Shown here: one piece after another, positions 6,919 through 13,242 of the stretch
Numbering within the stretch: the stretch's first letter is position 1
Layout: each line of letters opens with the position of its first letter
Program-made: the position numbers and the translations under genes
The notes under the pieces: generated by a model
What the model was told of the DNA's origin: nothing
Databases searched by the model: none
The model's input: only the letters and a program-made list of their open reading frames with translations
From: JBFGRM01 sp041563675
Lineage (GTDB): Bacteria > Nitrospirota > Nitrospiria > Nitrospirales > Nitrospiraceae
Direction: 5' to 3'
Assembly (NCBI GenBank): GCA_041563675.1
Contig: JBFGRM010000036.1
Span: 1-15,166, forward strand
Length of the DNA stretch: 15,166 nt

Positions 6919-7501
6919 CGTTCCACCGCTGAAGCCACTCGTCCTTCCATTGGGGATGAGCCCGTAGGGTCGTCCTCTCGGGTTTGCTGGTATCCTTCTT
7001 GAGCAAATCCTTCTTTTGGTAATGCACGATCTCGCTTTCCGCCTCGGCGCCAACGATAAACTTGGGATCTGATGGCTCATAGCCCAGGGTCTTGTTGAGC
7101 GATCGGATAACCAGCCAGTCCCACTCCACCGAAAAATTGGGCTCGCCTTCGTCGAGTCCACGAATCCATCGATTCACCGCACCCAGGTTCATGTTTCCCT
7201 GGGTGTGCTTCGCCGGTGGCGCGCCAAACATCCGTTGGTAATAGAGTCGCCAGAAATGCGTGATCGGGATGTTCAAATCGGCGGCCGTCACGTATCCTTT
7301 GGAGCCATCACGATGCGTGACCAGAATCCCGCGTTCCATGTTTTTTCTGTCAATCACGACAACGGGAATCTTCTCAGTCGGCGTGTAGGTGCTGTACATC
7401 GGGACCCACGTGAGCGGGAAGCGATCGCAGCGCACTATGACAGCCGTCCACACGACGAGCAGATACACCACGAGAATGCTGTTCACGGTTCGCCGGCTCA
7501 T
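6905..7501 (-). CDS. Single-pass membrane-anchored protein of unknown function, HTTM partner
   Basis: A 198-residue protein with one hydrophobic N-terminal helix (about residues 8-24, after MSRRTVNS). This is probably an uncleaved anchor that leaves the remainder in the periplasm. Just after the helix is RCDRFPLTWVPMYSTY; the FP-T-W-PM-S core looks conserved-type and is reminiscent of small proteins that accompany HTTM proteins. The middle is mixed alpha/beta, and the C-terminus is rich in Lys, Asp and Trp. The ATG at 7501 begins right at the helix, although no clear ribosome-binding site is seen. Its 3' end overlaps the HTTM start by 14 bp, so the two are very probably co-translated and may form a complex. 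I do not recognise a named family. Confidence 0.72.
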   Translation of the reverse strand: MSRRTVNSILVVYLLVVWTAVIVRCDRFPLTWVPMYSTYTPTEKIPVVVIDRKNMERGILVTHRDGSKGYVTAADLNIPITHFWRLYYQRMFGAPPAKHTQGNMNLGAVNRWIRGLDEGEPNFSVEWDWLVIRSLNKTLGYEPSDPKFIVGAEAESEIVHYQKKDLLKKDTSKPERTTLRAHPQWKDEWLQRWNDDTL

Positions 7502-7726
7502 GGGTTGAGGATGACTCCGAGGTTGCCGCGCATGCTATCAAAGGGGACCAGCACCTGCAATGAAATCTGCCGGATGCGCGCTCCGCCTTCAGTCGATCGC
7601 CCACACAGGGCGTGCGTCCTGCCATCACGCCTGATCAAAGAACCGGACGTCAGCCCCCATGCCGGCCGGAACGGGTTGCGGGAGCGGAAGACGCGCGGCG
7701 TCACGCTGGGGGATCGCCGAACCTCA
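7502..7726 (-). other. 225-bp spacer between lptG and the HTTM gene pair
   Basis: This is an unusually long gap for an otherwise tight minus-strand run. A weak promoter-like pair is visible on the minus strand close to the downstream gene: TTGCAG (7558 to 7553) and a GATAGC/ATAGCA element about 16 bases later. No convincing gene is seen; one open frame runs through it but starts inside lptG without a ribosome-binding site. The HTTM pair may therefore have its own promoter. Confidence 0.3.
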
Positions 7727-8791
7727 TCACACGCGCCGGAGGAGCCACACGGCCAAAGCGAGGAAGACGGCAACGGGCCCCATGGTGGTCAAGACGGGAC
7801 TCAAGTCGTACACAATCGCGAGATGCCCAATCATCTTGGTGACAATATAGAACGCCATCGCCGTCATCGCACCCGCAAGAATCCTCTTCCCGGTCGTCGC
7901 CTCGCGCAAGGGTCCGAAGACGAACGACATCGCGACGAGAATCATCGCGCCCGTGGAAAAAGGCATGCTGATCTTCTGCCAGAGAGACAGCTCGTACAAT
8001 TCCGCATTGTGGCCGGTGCCCCGCAAATAGTCGACGTAGTGATAAAGATCCGAGATCGACAGGGTTTCGGCTGGAAACACCAGTAAACCGATTTGATCCA
8101 AACTCAGGAATGACTCCCACACGAGTGAGGGCAGTCGCCGCTCTGCGACGTCCCCCGATCCGATGAATTTCTGCTGGACACCGGTCAGCAACCAGCCCCG
8201 GGGATCCTCCGTATTCGCCTCATTCGCCTGTGTAAATGTCCGCAGCATGCCGTTCTCATCAAACTCATAAATATCGATGTCGGCCGGAATTTTGCCGTGC
8301 AGGACGCGGCGCACGTTCACCACGTGCAAGTGATTGCGCGACCAGAAGCCTCGCTCGCTTTGCAGCGCGCCCGCGTTGGCAATCGCCTGGTTGCGCTGGA
8401 TCAGGCCGGTTTGATCCGCGGGTGGAGCGATGAACTCCTCAACCATCAGAACCGCAACAATCAGAAGCGCCCCGGTCTTGAAGACCGACCCGGCGATGCG
8501 GAACGGCGAGACCCCTCCCGCCTGCATGGTCAGGAGTTCGTTTCCGCTCGCGAGGCGTCCCAGGCCGATGAGGATACCGAGCAAGGCCGTCGTCGGCGCC
8601 AGCTCCACCATTCGTCTGGGCAACGTGAGCACCATGTAGACGCAGGAGTCGAAGAGTTGATACCGGCCTCGTCCGACGTCACCGAGGTCCTCGACGAAGG
8701 CCAAGAGGGTAAACGCCGAGAGCAGGACCGAGAGGACCAGGAGACAACTCTGACTCACCGCCTTCCCGATATAACGGTCAAGGGTATTCAT
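7727..8791 (-). CDS. lptG: LptG-like permease (LptF/LptG family)
   Basis: A 354-residue inner-membrane permease that starts MNTLDRYIGK, the hallmark LptG N-terminus (LDRYIGK). The topology is typical: about three N-terminal helices (residues 14-36, 50-80 with the TTALLG segment, 100-118), a periplasmic beta-jellyroll domain (about 125-265), and three C-terminal helices ending LRRV. The NELLTMQAGGVSPFRI loop (about 83-98) corresponds to the cytoplasmic coupling segment that contacts the LptB ATPase. With LptF and LptB, LptG extracts LPS from the inner membrane and passes it to the LptC-A bridge. The ATG at 8791 follows the lptF stop by 34 bp. No lptB, lptC or lptA is visible here. Because the neighbours are lipid-synthesis genes rather than LPS genes, this may be a paralogue dedicated to another lipid. 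Confidence 0.88.
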   Translation of the reverse strand: MNTLDRYIGKAVSQSCLLVLSVLLSAFTLLAFVEDLGDVGRGRYQLFDSCVYMVLTLPRRMVELAPTTALLGILIGLGRLASGNELLTMQAGGVSPFRIAGSVFKTGALLIVAVLMVEEFIAPPADQTGLIQRNQAIANAGALQSERGFWSRNHLHVVNVRRVLHGKIPADIDIYEFDENGMLRTFTQANEANTEDPRGWLLTGVQQKFIGSGDVAERRLPSLVWESFLSLDQIGLLVFPAETLSISDLYHYVDYLRGTGHNAELYELSLWQKISMPFSTGAMILVAMSFVFGPLREATTGKRILAGAMTAMAFYIVTKMIGHLAIVYDLSPVLTTMGPVAVFLALAVWLLRRV

Positions 8792-8825
8792 GCGCGTCGT
8801 GCCGCCGGGTGCCGTATCCTCATCA

Positions 8826-9902
8826 TCATCGGGGCCGGGCCCACATGATCCGTGCAGGCGACCAGAGAAGGAGCACCACGAGCACCGCCAAGAGCCCGTT
8901 GGCCCACCAGATTCCCGGGAACATCCCGATCGTCTGCTGCTCGACCAGCGTCCTCAGCATGACACTGAGGTTGTAGTACACACTGTAGACAATCACGGCC
9001 GCGAGGAGCTTCGCGTACTTTCCTTTTCGCGCCTCTGCCCGGCTCAACGGAAACCCCAGCAGCCCCAAGAGCAGAGTGGAGACCGGCGTGGACAGTCGCC
9101 ATTGCAGCTCTGCGACATCCTGGACCGAGTCGGAACGCGCAAGATACAGCGTCGAGGCGGCCTTACGCTTGTAGCCGACCGGCCTGATCTCAGGCTCCTC
9201 CACGATCAGTCGCAGCTCATCGAACTCTCCAAGCAGGTTCTCGCCGCCATCCCGGTGCAGCTCGTAGACACGCGCATTCACGCAGACGATGATCCGATCG
9301 CCCGAGGCGCCGTCCGTCTCCTGATAGGCTTGCTTCGCGGAAATCACCTGAACGCGGTCACCGAAATCGCTTTGAATAAAGACCCCTCCCACGCGATTCT
9401 GTTCCGCGTCGAAATGGGACACGAATATGACCCGATCCCCCGGCTGCTCCTCGTGGAAGCGACCGGGCTCTAATTTGGTGATATCGAAGTCGAGGGACGC
9501 TTGCTTCTGCAGCCAGTAAATCTTCTGGTACGCCCACGGCCGGCCGTAGAGCGACAGGCAGGCAACCACCACGGCAAGCAGCGCCGAAAGCCAGCACACG
9601 ACCTGCAGAATTTTCATCGGACTGACGCCGCAGGCATGCAGGGCGGTCATCTCTGAATCCGCGTAGAGACGACCCAACGCCACCACGACTGAGAGATGGA
9701 GCGCGATGGAGAGCAACACCTCCAGGGACACGATGGTTTTCAGCGAGGCCAAGAGAAGGACGAAGTCGACCGGCAGCGTCCCGTTCGCCACTTCCCCCAT
9801 GAACCGGGCCGTTCTAAAGATCAGAAAGATACTGACCAGGAGGCCGGAAGCTGCAAGCAGAGGCTTGACGATTTCGCGAATGAGGTAGCGTTCTAGGATC
9901 AC
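8826..9902 (-). CDS. lptF: LptF-like permease (LptF/LptG family)
   Basis: A 358-residue protein using a GTG start at 9902. It is preferred over a GTG 57 bp upstream because it gives the canonical LptF beginning V/M-I-L-E-R-Y-L-I-R-E. N-terminal helices run from about residue 15 to 85. They are followed by SEMTALHACGVSPMKIL, the counterpart of the LptB coupling loop, then a third helix, a periplasmic beta-rich domain (about 130-260), and three C-terminal helices ending near WSPARIM. It pairs with LptG as the transmembrane half of an ABC-type lipid extractor; the ATPase would be encoded elsewhere. It is the first gene of the second minus-strand run and diverges from the nucleotidyltransferase gene at 10280 across 377 bp rich in inverted repeats, so shared regulation is likely. 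No clear ribosome-binding site is seen. Confidence 0.88.
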   Translation of the reverse strand: MILERYLIREIVKPLLAASGLLVSIFLIFRTARFMGEVANGTLPVDFVLLLASLKTIVSLEVLLSIALHLSVVVALGRLYADSEMTALHACGVSPMKILQVVCWLSALLAVVVACLSLYGRPWAYQKIYWLQKQASLDFDITKLEPGRFHEEQPGDRVIFVSHFDAEQNRVGGVFIQSDFGDRVQVISAKQAYQETDGASGDRIIVCVNARVYELHRDGGENLLGEFDELRLIVEEPEIRPVGYKRKAASTLYLARSDSVQDVAELQWRLSTPVSTLLLGLLGFPLSRAEARKGKYAKLLAAVIVYSVYYNLSVMLRTLVEQQTIGMFPGIWWANGLLAVLVVLLLWSPARIMWARPR

Positions 9903-10054
9903 GCTGGGGGCCCGCCAGAGGCTTGGAAACCACACTGTCTGATACTTCCCACAGCCCACCGTGCCGCCGGCACCGCGCTGCAGGAAGCGATCACGTCCCT
10001 CGTTTCGCCGGGCTCCGGACTTTCATCACCCAGCAACGAGCAAGCGTCATCACT

Positions 10055-10079
10055 TTTTCGAAGACGCAGCATTCGAAAA
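10055..10079. repeat. 8-bp inverted repeat built on TTCGAA
   Basis: TTTTCGAA (10055-10062) and TTCGAAAA (10072-10079) are perfect inverted copies separated by 9 bp. Each half contains the self-complementary TTCGAA, so the site is also a direct repeat with one and a half to two helical turns between centres. It lies just upstream of the -35 box at 10096, a typical location for an activator or repressor site. Confidence 0.45.
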
Positions 10080-10084
10080 TTTGA

Positions 10085-10161
10085 TGGCTCAAATCTTGCA
10101 CTTATCGCAAAATCAGTATAAATGCAACAGGACGAGCTGCTGTCGTGCAACCTTTGAGCCA
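10085..10161. repeat. Long imperfect inverted repeat bracketing a promoter
   Basis: The left arm TGGCTCAAATCTTGCAC (10085-10101) and right arm GTGCAACCTTTGAGCCA (10145-10161) are complementary at 15 of 17 positions. A 43-bp spacer lies between them. The left arm contains the -35 hexamer of the + strand promoter. The right arm falls in the predicted leader, or upstream of a minus-strand start. With initiation near 10129 only the right arm would be transcribed, so paired DNA binding sites are more likely than an RNA hairpin. Confidence 0.55.
10096..10122 (+). promoter_or_regulatory. Promoter of the nucleotidyltransferase gene at 10280
   Basis: TTGCAC (10096-10101), a 15-nt AT-rich spacer and TATAAA (10117-10122) make a good sigma-70-like promoter. 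The expected start near 10129 gives a ~150-nt leader. The overlapping minus-strand TATACT (10120 to 10115) shares the same core and could serve lptF, although its -35 box is poor. Confidence 0.55.
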
Positions 10162-10205
10162 CAAACAGGCACCAACCGCGTGAGTGAGAACGCCCAGGCT
10201 CTTCT

Positions 10206-10220
10206 GATCGTGGCACGATC
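10206..10220. promoter_or_regulatory. Perfect 15-bp palindrome, operator candidate
   Basis: GATCGTG (10206-10212), one central G, then CACGATC (10214-10220). It is a perfect 7-1-7 dyad about 60 bp before the start codon at 10280 and inside the predicted leader. It fits a dimeric regulator site; as RNA the one-base loop could not form fully. Confidence 0.35.
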
Positions 10221-10279
10221 GCTGCCAGGAGCCCACGCCCGATCGGGGCACCGCGACTGACGAAGGGAGAAGATCGCAC

Positions 10280-11035
10280 ATGAAGGCCGTCATTTTAAGC
10301 GCCGGTCAGGGGCGCCGCCTGCTCCCGCTGACGGCGGAAGCGCCGAAATGCCTGCTCACGATCGAAGAGACGACGATCGTGGAGTGGCAGATCAACCAGC
10401 TCCTGTCCAGCGGAGTCGACCAGGTGACCGTCGTTGTCGGATTCGGCGCCGAGAAGGTCGAGCACCTCTTGGCGAACCGATACGCAAGCGAAAAAGTCCG
10501 GACGTTGTACAACCCCTTCTACACGGTCACGGACAATCTGGTGAGCTGTTGGGTTGCGCGCTCGCAGATGACGAACGACTTCGTGCTGCTCAACGGTGAT
10601 ACGGTCTTCGAGTCGACCGTCATCCAGCGGGTTCTGCACGCGCCTGCGAAGCCTGTCACCCTCACGACGGACTCGAAGCCGGCCTACGACGCCGACGACA
10701 TGAAAGTCTCGTTGAACGGCCAGCAGCTGGTCAGGGTCGGGAAAAACCTGACGCCCGAGCAGTCGCACGCGGAATCCATCGGGTTGCTCCTCTTCCGGGG
10801 TGACGGCCCGCGCCTCTTCTGCGAGGCCATGGACCATGCGCTCCGTGCACCCGCGGCCCTGAAGCACTGGTACCTCTCCGTGGTTGACGGCATGGCGCGG
10901 TCGGGAGTCGTCTGGACGGCGTCCATCCAGGGACTGCAATGGGCGGAGATCGATTGCCCCGAGGACCTCGAAGAGGCGAGAAAGCTGGCTGCGTCGTGGG
11001 GCGCCCGCCCCAAGGGTCTCGTCAAGACGGCGTGA
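10280..11035 (+). CDS. Sugar/alcohol-phosphate nucleotidyltransferase (LicC-like)
   Basis: A 251-residue cytoplasmic enzyme, MKAVILSAGQGRR..., with the N-terminal signature G-x-G-R-R...P-L-T-x3-P-K: G9, G11, R12, P16, T18, P22, K23. It has the metal-binding LNGD (104-107) and a C-terminal EIDCPEDLEEAR. The YNPFYTVTDNLVSC segment (77-90) resembles LicC-type phosphocholine cytidylyltransferases more than sugar-1-phosphate thymidylyl- or uridylyltransferases. It would couple CTP (or another NTP) to a small phosphorylated alcohol or sugar, producing the activated donor for a CDP-alcohol phosphotransferase such as the one at 3582-4796. The start has GGGAGA about 11 bp upstream. Its 3' end overlaps the opposing gene by 14 bp. 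The substrate (choline, ethanolamine, inositol or glycerol phosphate) cannot be determined from sequence. Confidence 0.85.
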   Translation: MKAVILSAGQGRRLLPLTAEAPKCLLTIEETTIVEWQINQLLSSGVDQVTVVVGFGAEKVEHLLANRYASEKVRTLYNPFYTVTDNLVSCWVARSQMTNDFVLLNGDTVFESTVIQRVLHAPAKPVTLTTDSKPAYDADDMKVSLNGQQLVRVGKNLTPEQSHAESIGLLLFRGDGPRLFCEAMDHALRAPAALKHWYLSVVDGMARSGVVWTASIQGLQWAEIDCPEDLEEARKLAASWGARPKGLVKTA

Positions 11036-11843
11036 CGCGAGGGCCGGCTCGTGGCGCCCCCGCCAGGCGCTGCGCGAGTTCCCAATCGCCAACCTTGTCG
11101 ACATCCAACGCCGCCTCCGGGAACGGCAGCATCACCGCCTCGATCGAGATATTCACCCGGCTTGACAGACGAGCGAGGCCGTCGCCCAGGGACAGGCGCC
11201 CCAGCAGGTAGGAAAGGACCGACCCCCAACCCAACGTCCGAATGAGCCCGATCGGGCTTTTGCGTTGCTGCTCGACCCGACGCCAGAACGCGGCCAGGGC
11301 CCGCCCGCGCGCGGTGAGAAACAAATACAGATTACATCCGCACACCCCGCCATCACGCAACCTCGTGACCGTCCGTCTCGTGTCAGGAAAGGCCCGAGCG
11401 ACCAGATCGTAGGACACCAATCCCACCGCAACATCGCAGGCACGTGCCCGGGCGTTGGAGCAGAAATACTCGACGGTCTGCGCAGTCAGAAGCGCATGGT
11501 CCGCCGTGGTCACGAGGACGGGAAGGTCCTCCGGAATGGTTTGCAGGGCGACCGACGCGCTGACGCTGGGGGTTGCTCCCGGCTCGACCCACCGCACCTG
11601 ACCCGTGGAGATCATCCCGTGCAGCTCGCGATTCGATTCGACCGCGGGCCACCCCGGTCCGCAGACGATTCGATCCCCAATGCTCCGGGCTTCCGCCAAG
11701 ACCTGGAGCACGCGGAGCACCATGGGAACCCCGGCGACGGGAGCCAGCGCCTTGGCGGGCACTCCCGCCGCCAGGGCCACCGGGTCCTGAATCCGGCGGT
11801 CACCGGCCATGACAATCGCCGTCAAGGGCGAGACCCCGCTCAT
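11022..11843 (-). CDS. MobA-like NTP transferase family protein
   Basis: A 273-residue protein starting MSGVSPLTAIVMAGDRR. The ATG at 11843 overlaps the TGA of the upstream acyltransferase gene (ATGA, 11840-11843), so the two are translationally coupled. The fold looks like NTP_transf_3: AIVMAGDRR at the N-terminus in place of the usual LAGG-x-S-x-R-x-G; PAKALAPVAGVPM (29-41), where the lysine is expected to contact the nucleotide phosphates; and LVTTADHALL (110-119) in place of the TCDxP metal-binding strand. The altered loop suggests an unusual substrate or reduced activity. Around residue 166 there is a Cys-Gly-Cys (GVCGCNLYLF). Linkage to an acyltransferase rather than a molybdopterin gene argues against molybdenum cofactor synthesis and for head-group activation. 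The gene ends 14 bp inside the 3' end of the opposing nucleotidyltransferase gene. Confidence 0.78.
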   Translation of the reverse strand: MSGVSPLTAIVMAGDRRIQDPVALAAGVPAKALAPVAGVPMVLRVLQVLAEARSIGDRIVCGPGWPAVESNRELHGMISTGQVRWVEPGATPSVSASVALQTIPEDLPVLVTTADHALLTAQTVEYFCSNARARACDVAVGLVSYDLVARAFPDTRRTVTRLRDGGVCGCNLYLFLTARGRALAAFWRRVEQQRKSPIGLIRTLGWGSVLSYLLGRLSLGDGLARLSSRVNISIEAVMLPFPEAALDVDKVGDWELAQRLAGAPRAGPRVTPS

Positions 11844-12982
11844 GACAGCGCCTTCTCGTAGAGACGATACCGCTTGTAGGCCTCCCCTCCAATGGCCGTC
11901 AGCATGTTTTGCATCGGAAGGTTGTCGTCGAGAATCCAGGACAACTCCACGTCCCGCACGCCGCGCCGGACACCGTGACGCCGCACGGCATCGATCAGCA
12001 TGAACGCCAGCGCCGGGCCGAGCGCACCGCCCTGCAACCGTTGACGGACGCCCATGAGGGGAACCCGCGCCGTTTTCGGACCGCGCACTTTGACGCGCCA
12101 CCACAGCTTCAGCCATCCGAAGGGGAACAGCCGTCCGTCGAGGTCCTTGAGCGCCTCGTTCACATTCGGGAAGACGACGATCATCGCGACGGGCTCGCCG
12201 TCCACTTCCGCAATCTGCACGAACTCCTCGTCCACCAACAGACGCAGGCTCTGACCAAGGTGCCGAAACTCCTCGTCGGTGAACGGCACGAATCCCCAGT
12301 TCTGGGCCCAGGCATCCTCGAAAATGTCCTTCAAGATTGCGAGATCGTTGTCAAAACTCGACTTGCGCAAGGGCCTGATTCGCGCGCAGTCGGCAGCCTT
12401 GGCGAGCGCGAGCTCCATGACGCGAGGGGTCTTGAAATCGGCGGGGACCCGGTACGCCAAGAGGTCCTTCACCGGGCGGTACCCCTCCGCACTCACACGG
12501 GGTTCATAGTACGGACGAGCATGACCCATCATGATCATGGGCGGGGTCTGGAATCCTTCGACGAGAATCCCGCATTCCTGGTTGATCGAGAAATTAAACG
12601 GTCCCCGGATGCGGGCCATGCCCTGCTCCCGCAGCCAGCCTTCGGCGGTCTCGAGCAACGCGCGGAAAGCCTCCCCGTCATCCTCGGCCTCCAGCATGCC
12701 GAAGAATCCGGTGGCATCGCGGTACCGTTCCTGGTGCAAAGCGTCCACCTGAGCGCTGATCCGCCCGACGGCCCTCGACCCGCGGTAGGCCAGCCAGAGG
12801 CGGCAGCGGGCATGTGCGAAGTACGGGTTCCTCGGGGAAAGATGCTCGCGTCGCTCGATCAGCAGGGGCGGGATCCACGCCGGATCTCCGGCGTACACGG
12901 ACCACGGCAGCCGGATGAATTGCCGACGTTGCCGGGCGTCGTCCACCGGCACAATTCGTACCTGTTCGACGGATTGAGGCAT
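11840..12982 (-). CDS. GNAT-like N-acyltransferase, possible bacterial ceramide synthase (bCerS-like)
   Basis: A 380-residue soluble protein from the ATG at 12982. The N-terminal block FIRLPWSVYAGDPAWIPPL (22-40) followed by NPYFAHA (52-58) and LAYRGSRAVGRI (65-75) is characteristic of a widespread GNAT-fold family usually left unnamed. A second GNAT-like half includes MARIRGPFNFSINQECGILVEGF (given in two parts: MARIRGPFN at 122-130, then FSINQECGIL at 131-140), VAMIVVFPNVNEAL and, near the end, DVELSWILDDNLPMQNM. I believe the Caulobacter ceramide synthase bCerS belongs to this type; it N-acylates a sphingoid base with an activated fatty acid. The linkage to an acyl-AMP ligase and lipid head-group genes supports that reading. 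The close alternative is another N- or O-acyltransferase of the same superfamily. It is coupled by a 4-bp overlap to a nucleotidyltransferase gene, and a strong minus-strand promoter lies ~190 bp upstream. Confidence 0.7.
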   Translation of the reverse strand: MPQSVEQVRIVPVDDARQRRQFIRLPWSVYAGDPAWIPPLLIERREHLSPRNPYFAHARCRLWLAYRGSRAVGRISAQVDALHQERYRDATGFFGMLEAEDDGEAFRALLETAEGWLREQGMARIRGPFNFSINQECGILVEGFQTPPMIMMGHARPYYEPRVSAEGYRPVKDLLAYRVPADFKTPRVMELALAKAADCARIRPLRKSSFDNDLAILKDIFEDAWAQNWGFVPFTDEEFRHLGQSLRLLVDEEFVQIAEVDGEPVAMIVVFPNVNEALKDLDGRLFPFGWLKLWWRVKVRGPKTARVPLMGVRQRLQGGALGPALAFMLIDAVRRHGVRRGVRDVELSWILDDNLPMQNMLTAIGGEAYKRYRLYEKALS

Positions 12983-13047
12983 TTCACAGGATCGTGACGG
13001 AGGAGCCCTTTGGTGGAACGCCGGCCCTTCCTGACGGGGGCACCGCT

Positions 13048-13064
13048 GACGGAACGGTTCCGTC
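13048..13064. promoter_or_regulatory. Perfect 17-bp palindrome, operator candidate
   Basis: GACGGAAC (13048-13055), a central G and GTTCCGTC (13057-13064) form a perfect 8-1-8 dyad. The GACGG core recurs at 12995 and 13033. It lies between the divergent acyltransferase and HIT genes, inside the predicted leader of the acyltransferase transcript, a position suited to a repressor dimer. Confidence 0.45.
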
Positions 13065-13154
13065 TTGGCCCTGGCGAGACGGCCATTGTCCGGAAGCCGG
13101 AGCAGCGCGACAGGCTTGAAATCCTGGGGGCGAATCGGTTGATCTTCGGAAACG

Positions 13155-13182
13155 TTGCTGCTAGGCTCCGCGCGATTATAGG
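13155..13182 (+). promoter_or_regulatory. Candidate promoter of the HIT-family gene
   Basis: TTGCTG (13155-13160), a 16-nt spacer and TATAGG (13177-13182) on the + strand. Initiation near 13189 would give a ~54-nt leader. It shares its -10 region with the better minus-strand promoter, so only one may be functional at a time. Confidence 0.35.
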
Positions 13183-13203
13183 GATCTGTCCGCGGCCCTT
13201 CAA
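13175..13203 (-). promoter_or_regulatory. Promoter of the acyltransferase/nucleotidyltransferase unit
   Basis: On the minus strand TTGAAG (13203 to 13198) is followed after exactly 17 nt by a perfect TATAAT (13180 to 13175). It is the strongest promoter-like match I see in the window. A start near 13168 leaves a ~186-nt leader before the ATG at 12982, and that leader contains the palindrome at 13048-13064. Confidence 0.6.
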
Positions 13204-13242
13204 GGAATATCCCGCGGACGCGAGCGCGTACAGAGGGAATTC

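Larger units (their letters stand above)
9903..10279. other. Divergent regulatory region between lptF and the nucleotidyltransferase gene
   Basis: This 377-bp gap is more AT-rich in its middle (10050-10130) than the flanking genes. It contains a + strand promoter candidate (10096-10122), a TATACT on the minus strand (10120 to 10115) that could serve lptF with a ~210-nt leader, and three separate inverted repeats (10055-10079, 10085-10161, 10206-10220). I see no gene in it. Confidence 0.6.

Noticed and set aside
5992..7002. 336-codon + strand frame rich in Gln, Glu and His
   Set aside because: It mirrors the HTTM membrane protein; the charged composition is the usual antisense image of hydrophobic codons.
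7498..7773. 91-codon minus-strand frame across the lptG to HTTM-pair spacer
   Set aside because: It begins inside lptG in another frame without a ribosome-binding site and has no recognisable protein character.
11909..12997. 362-codon + strand frame
   Set aside because: It is antisense to the GNAT-like acyltransferase, with no promoter, ribosome-binding site or motif.
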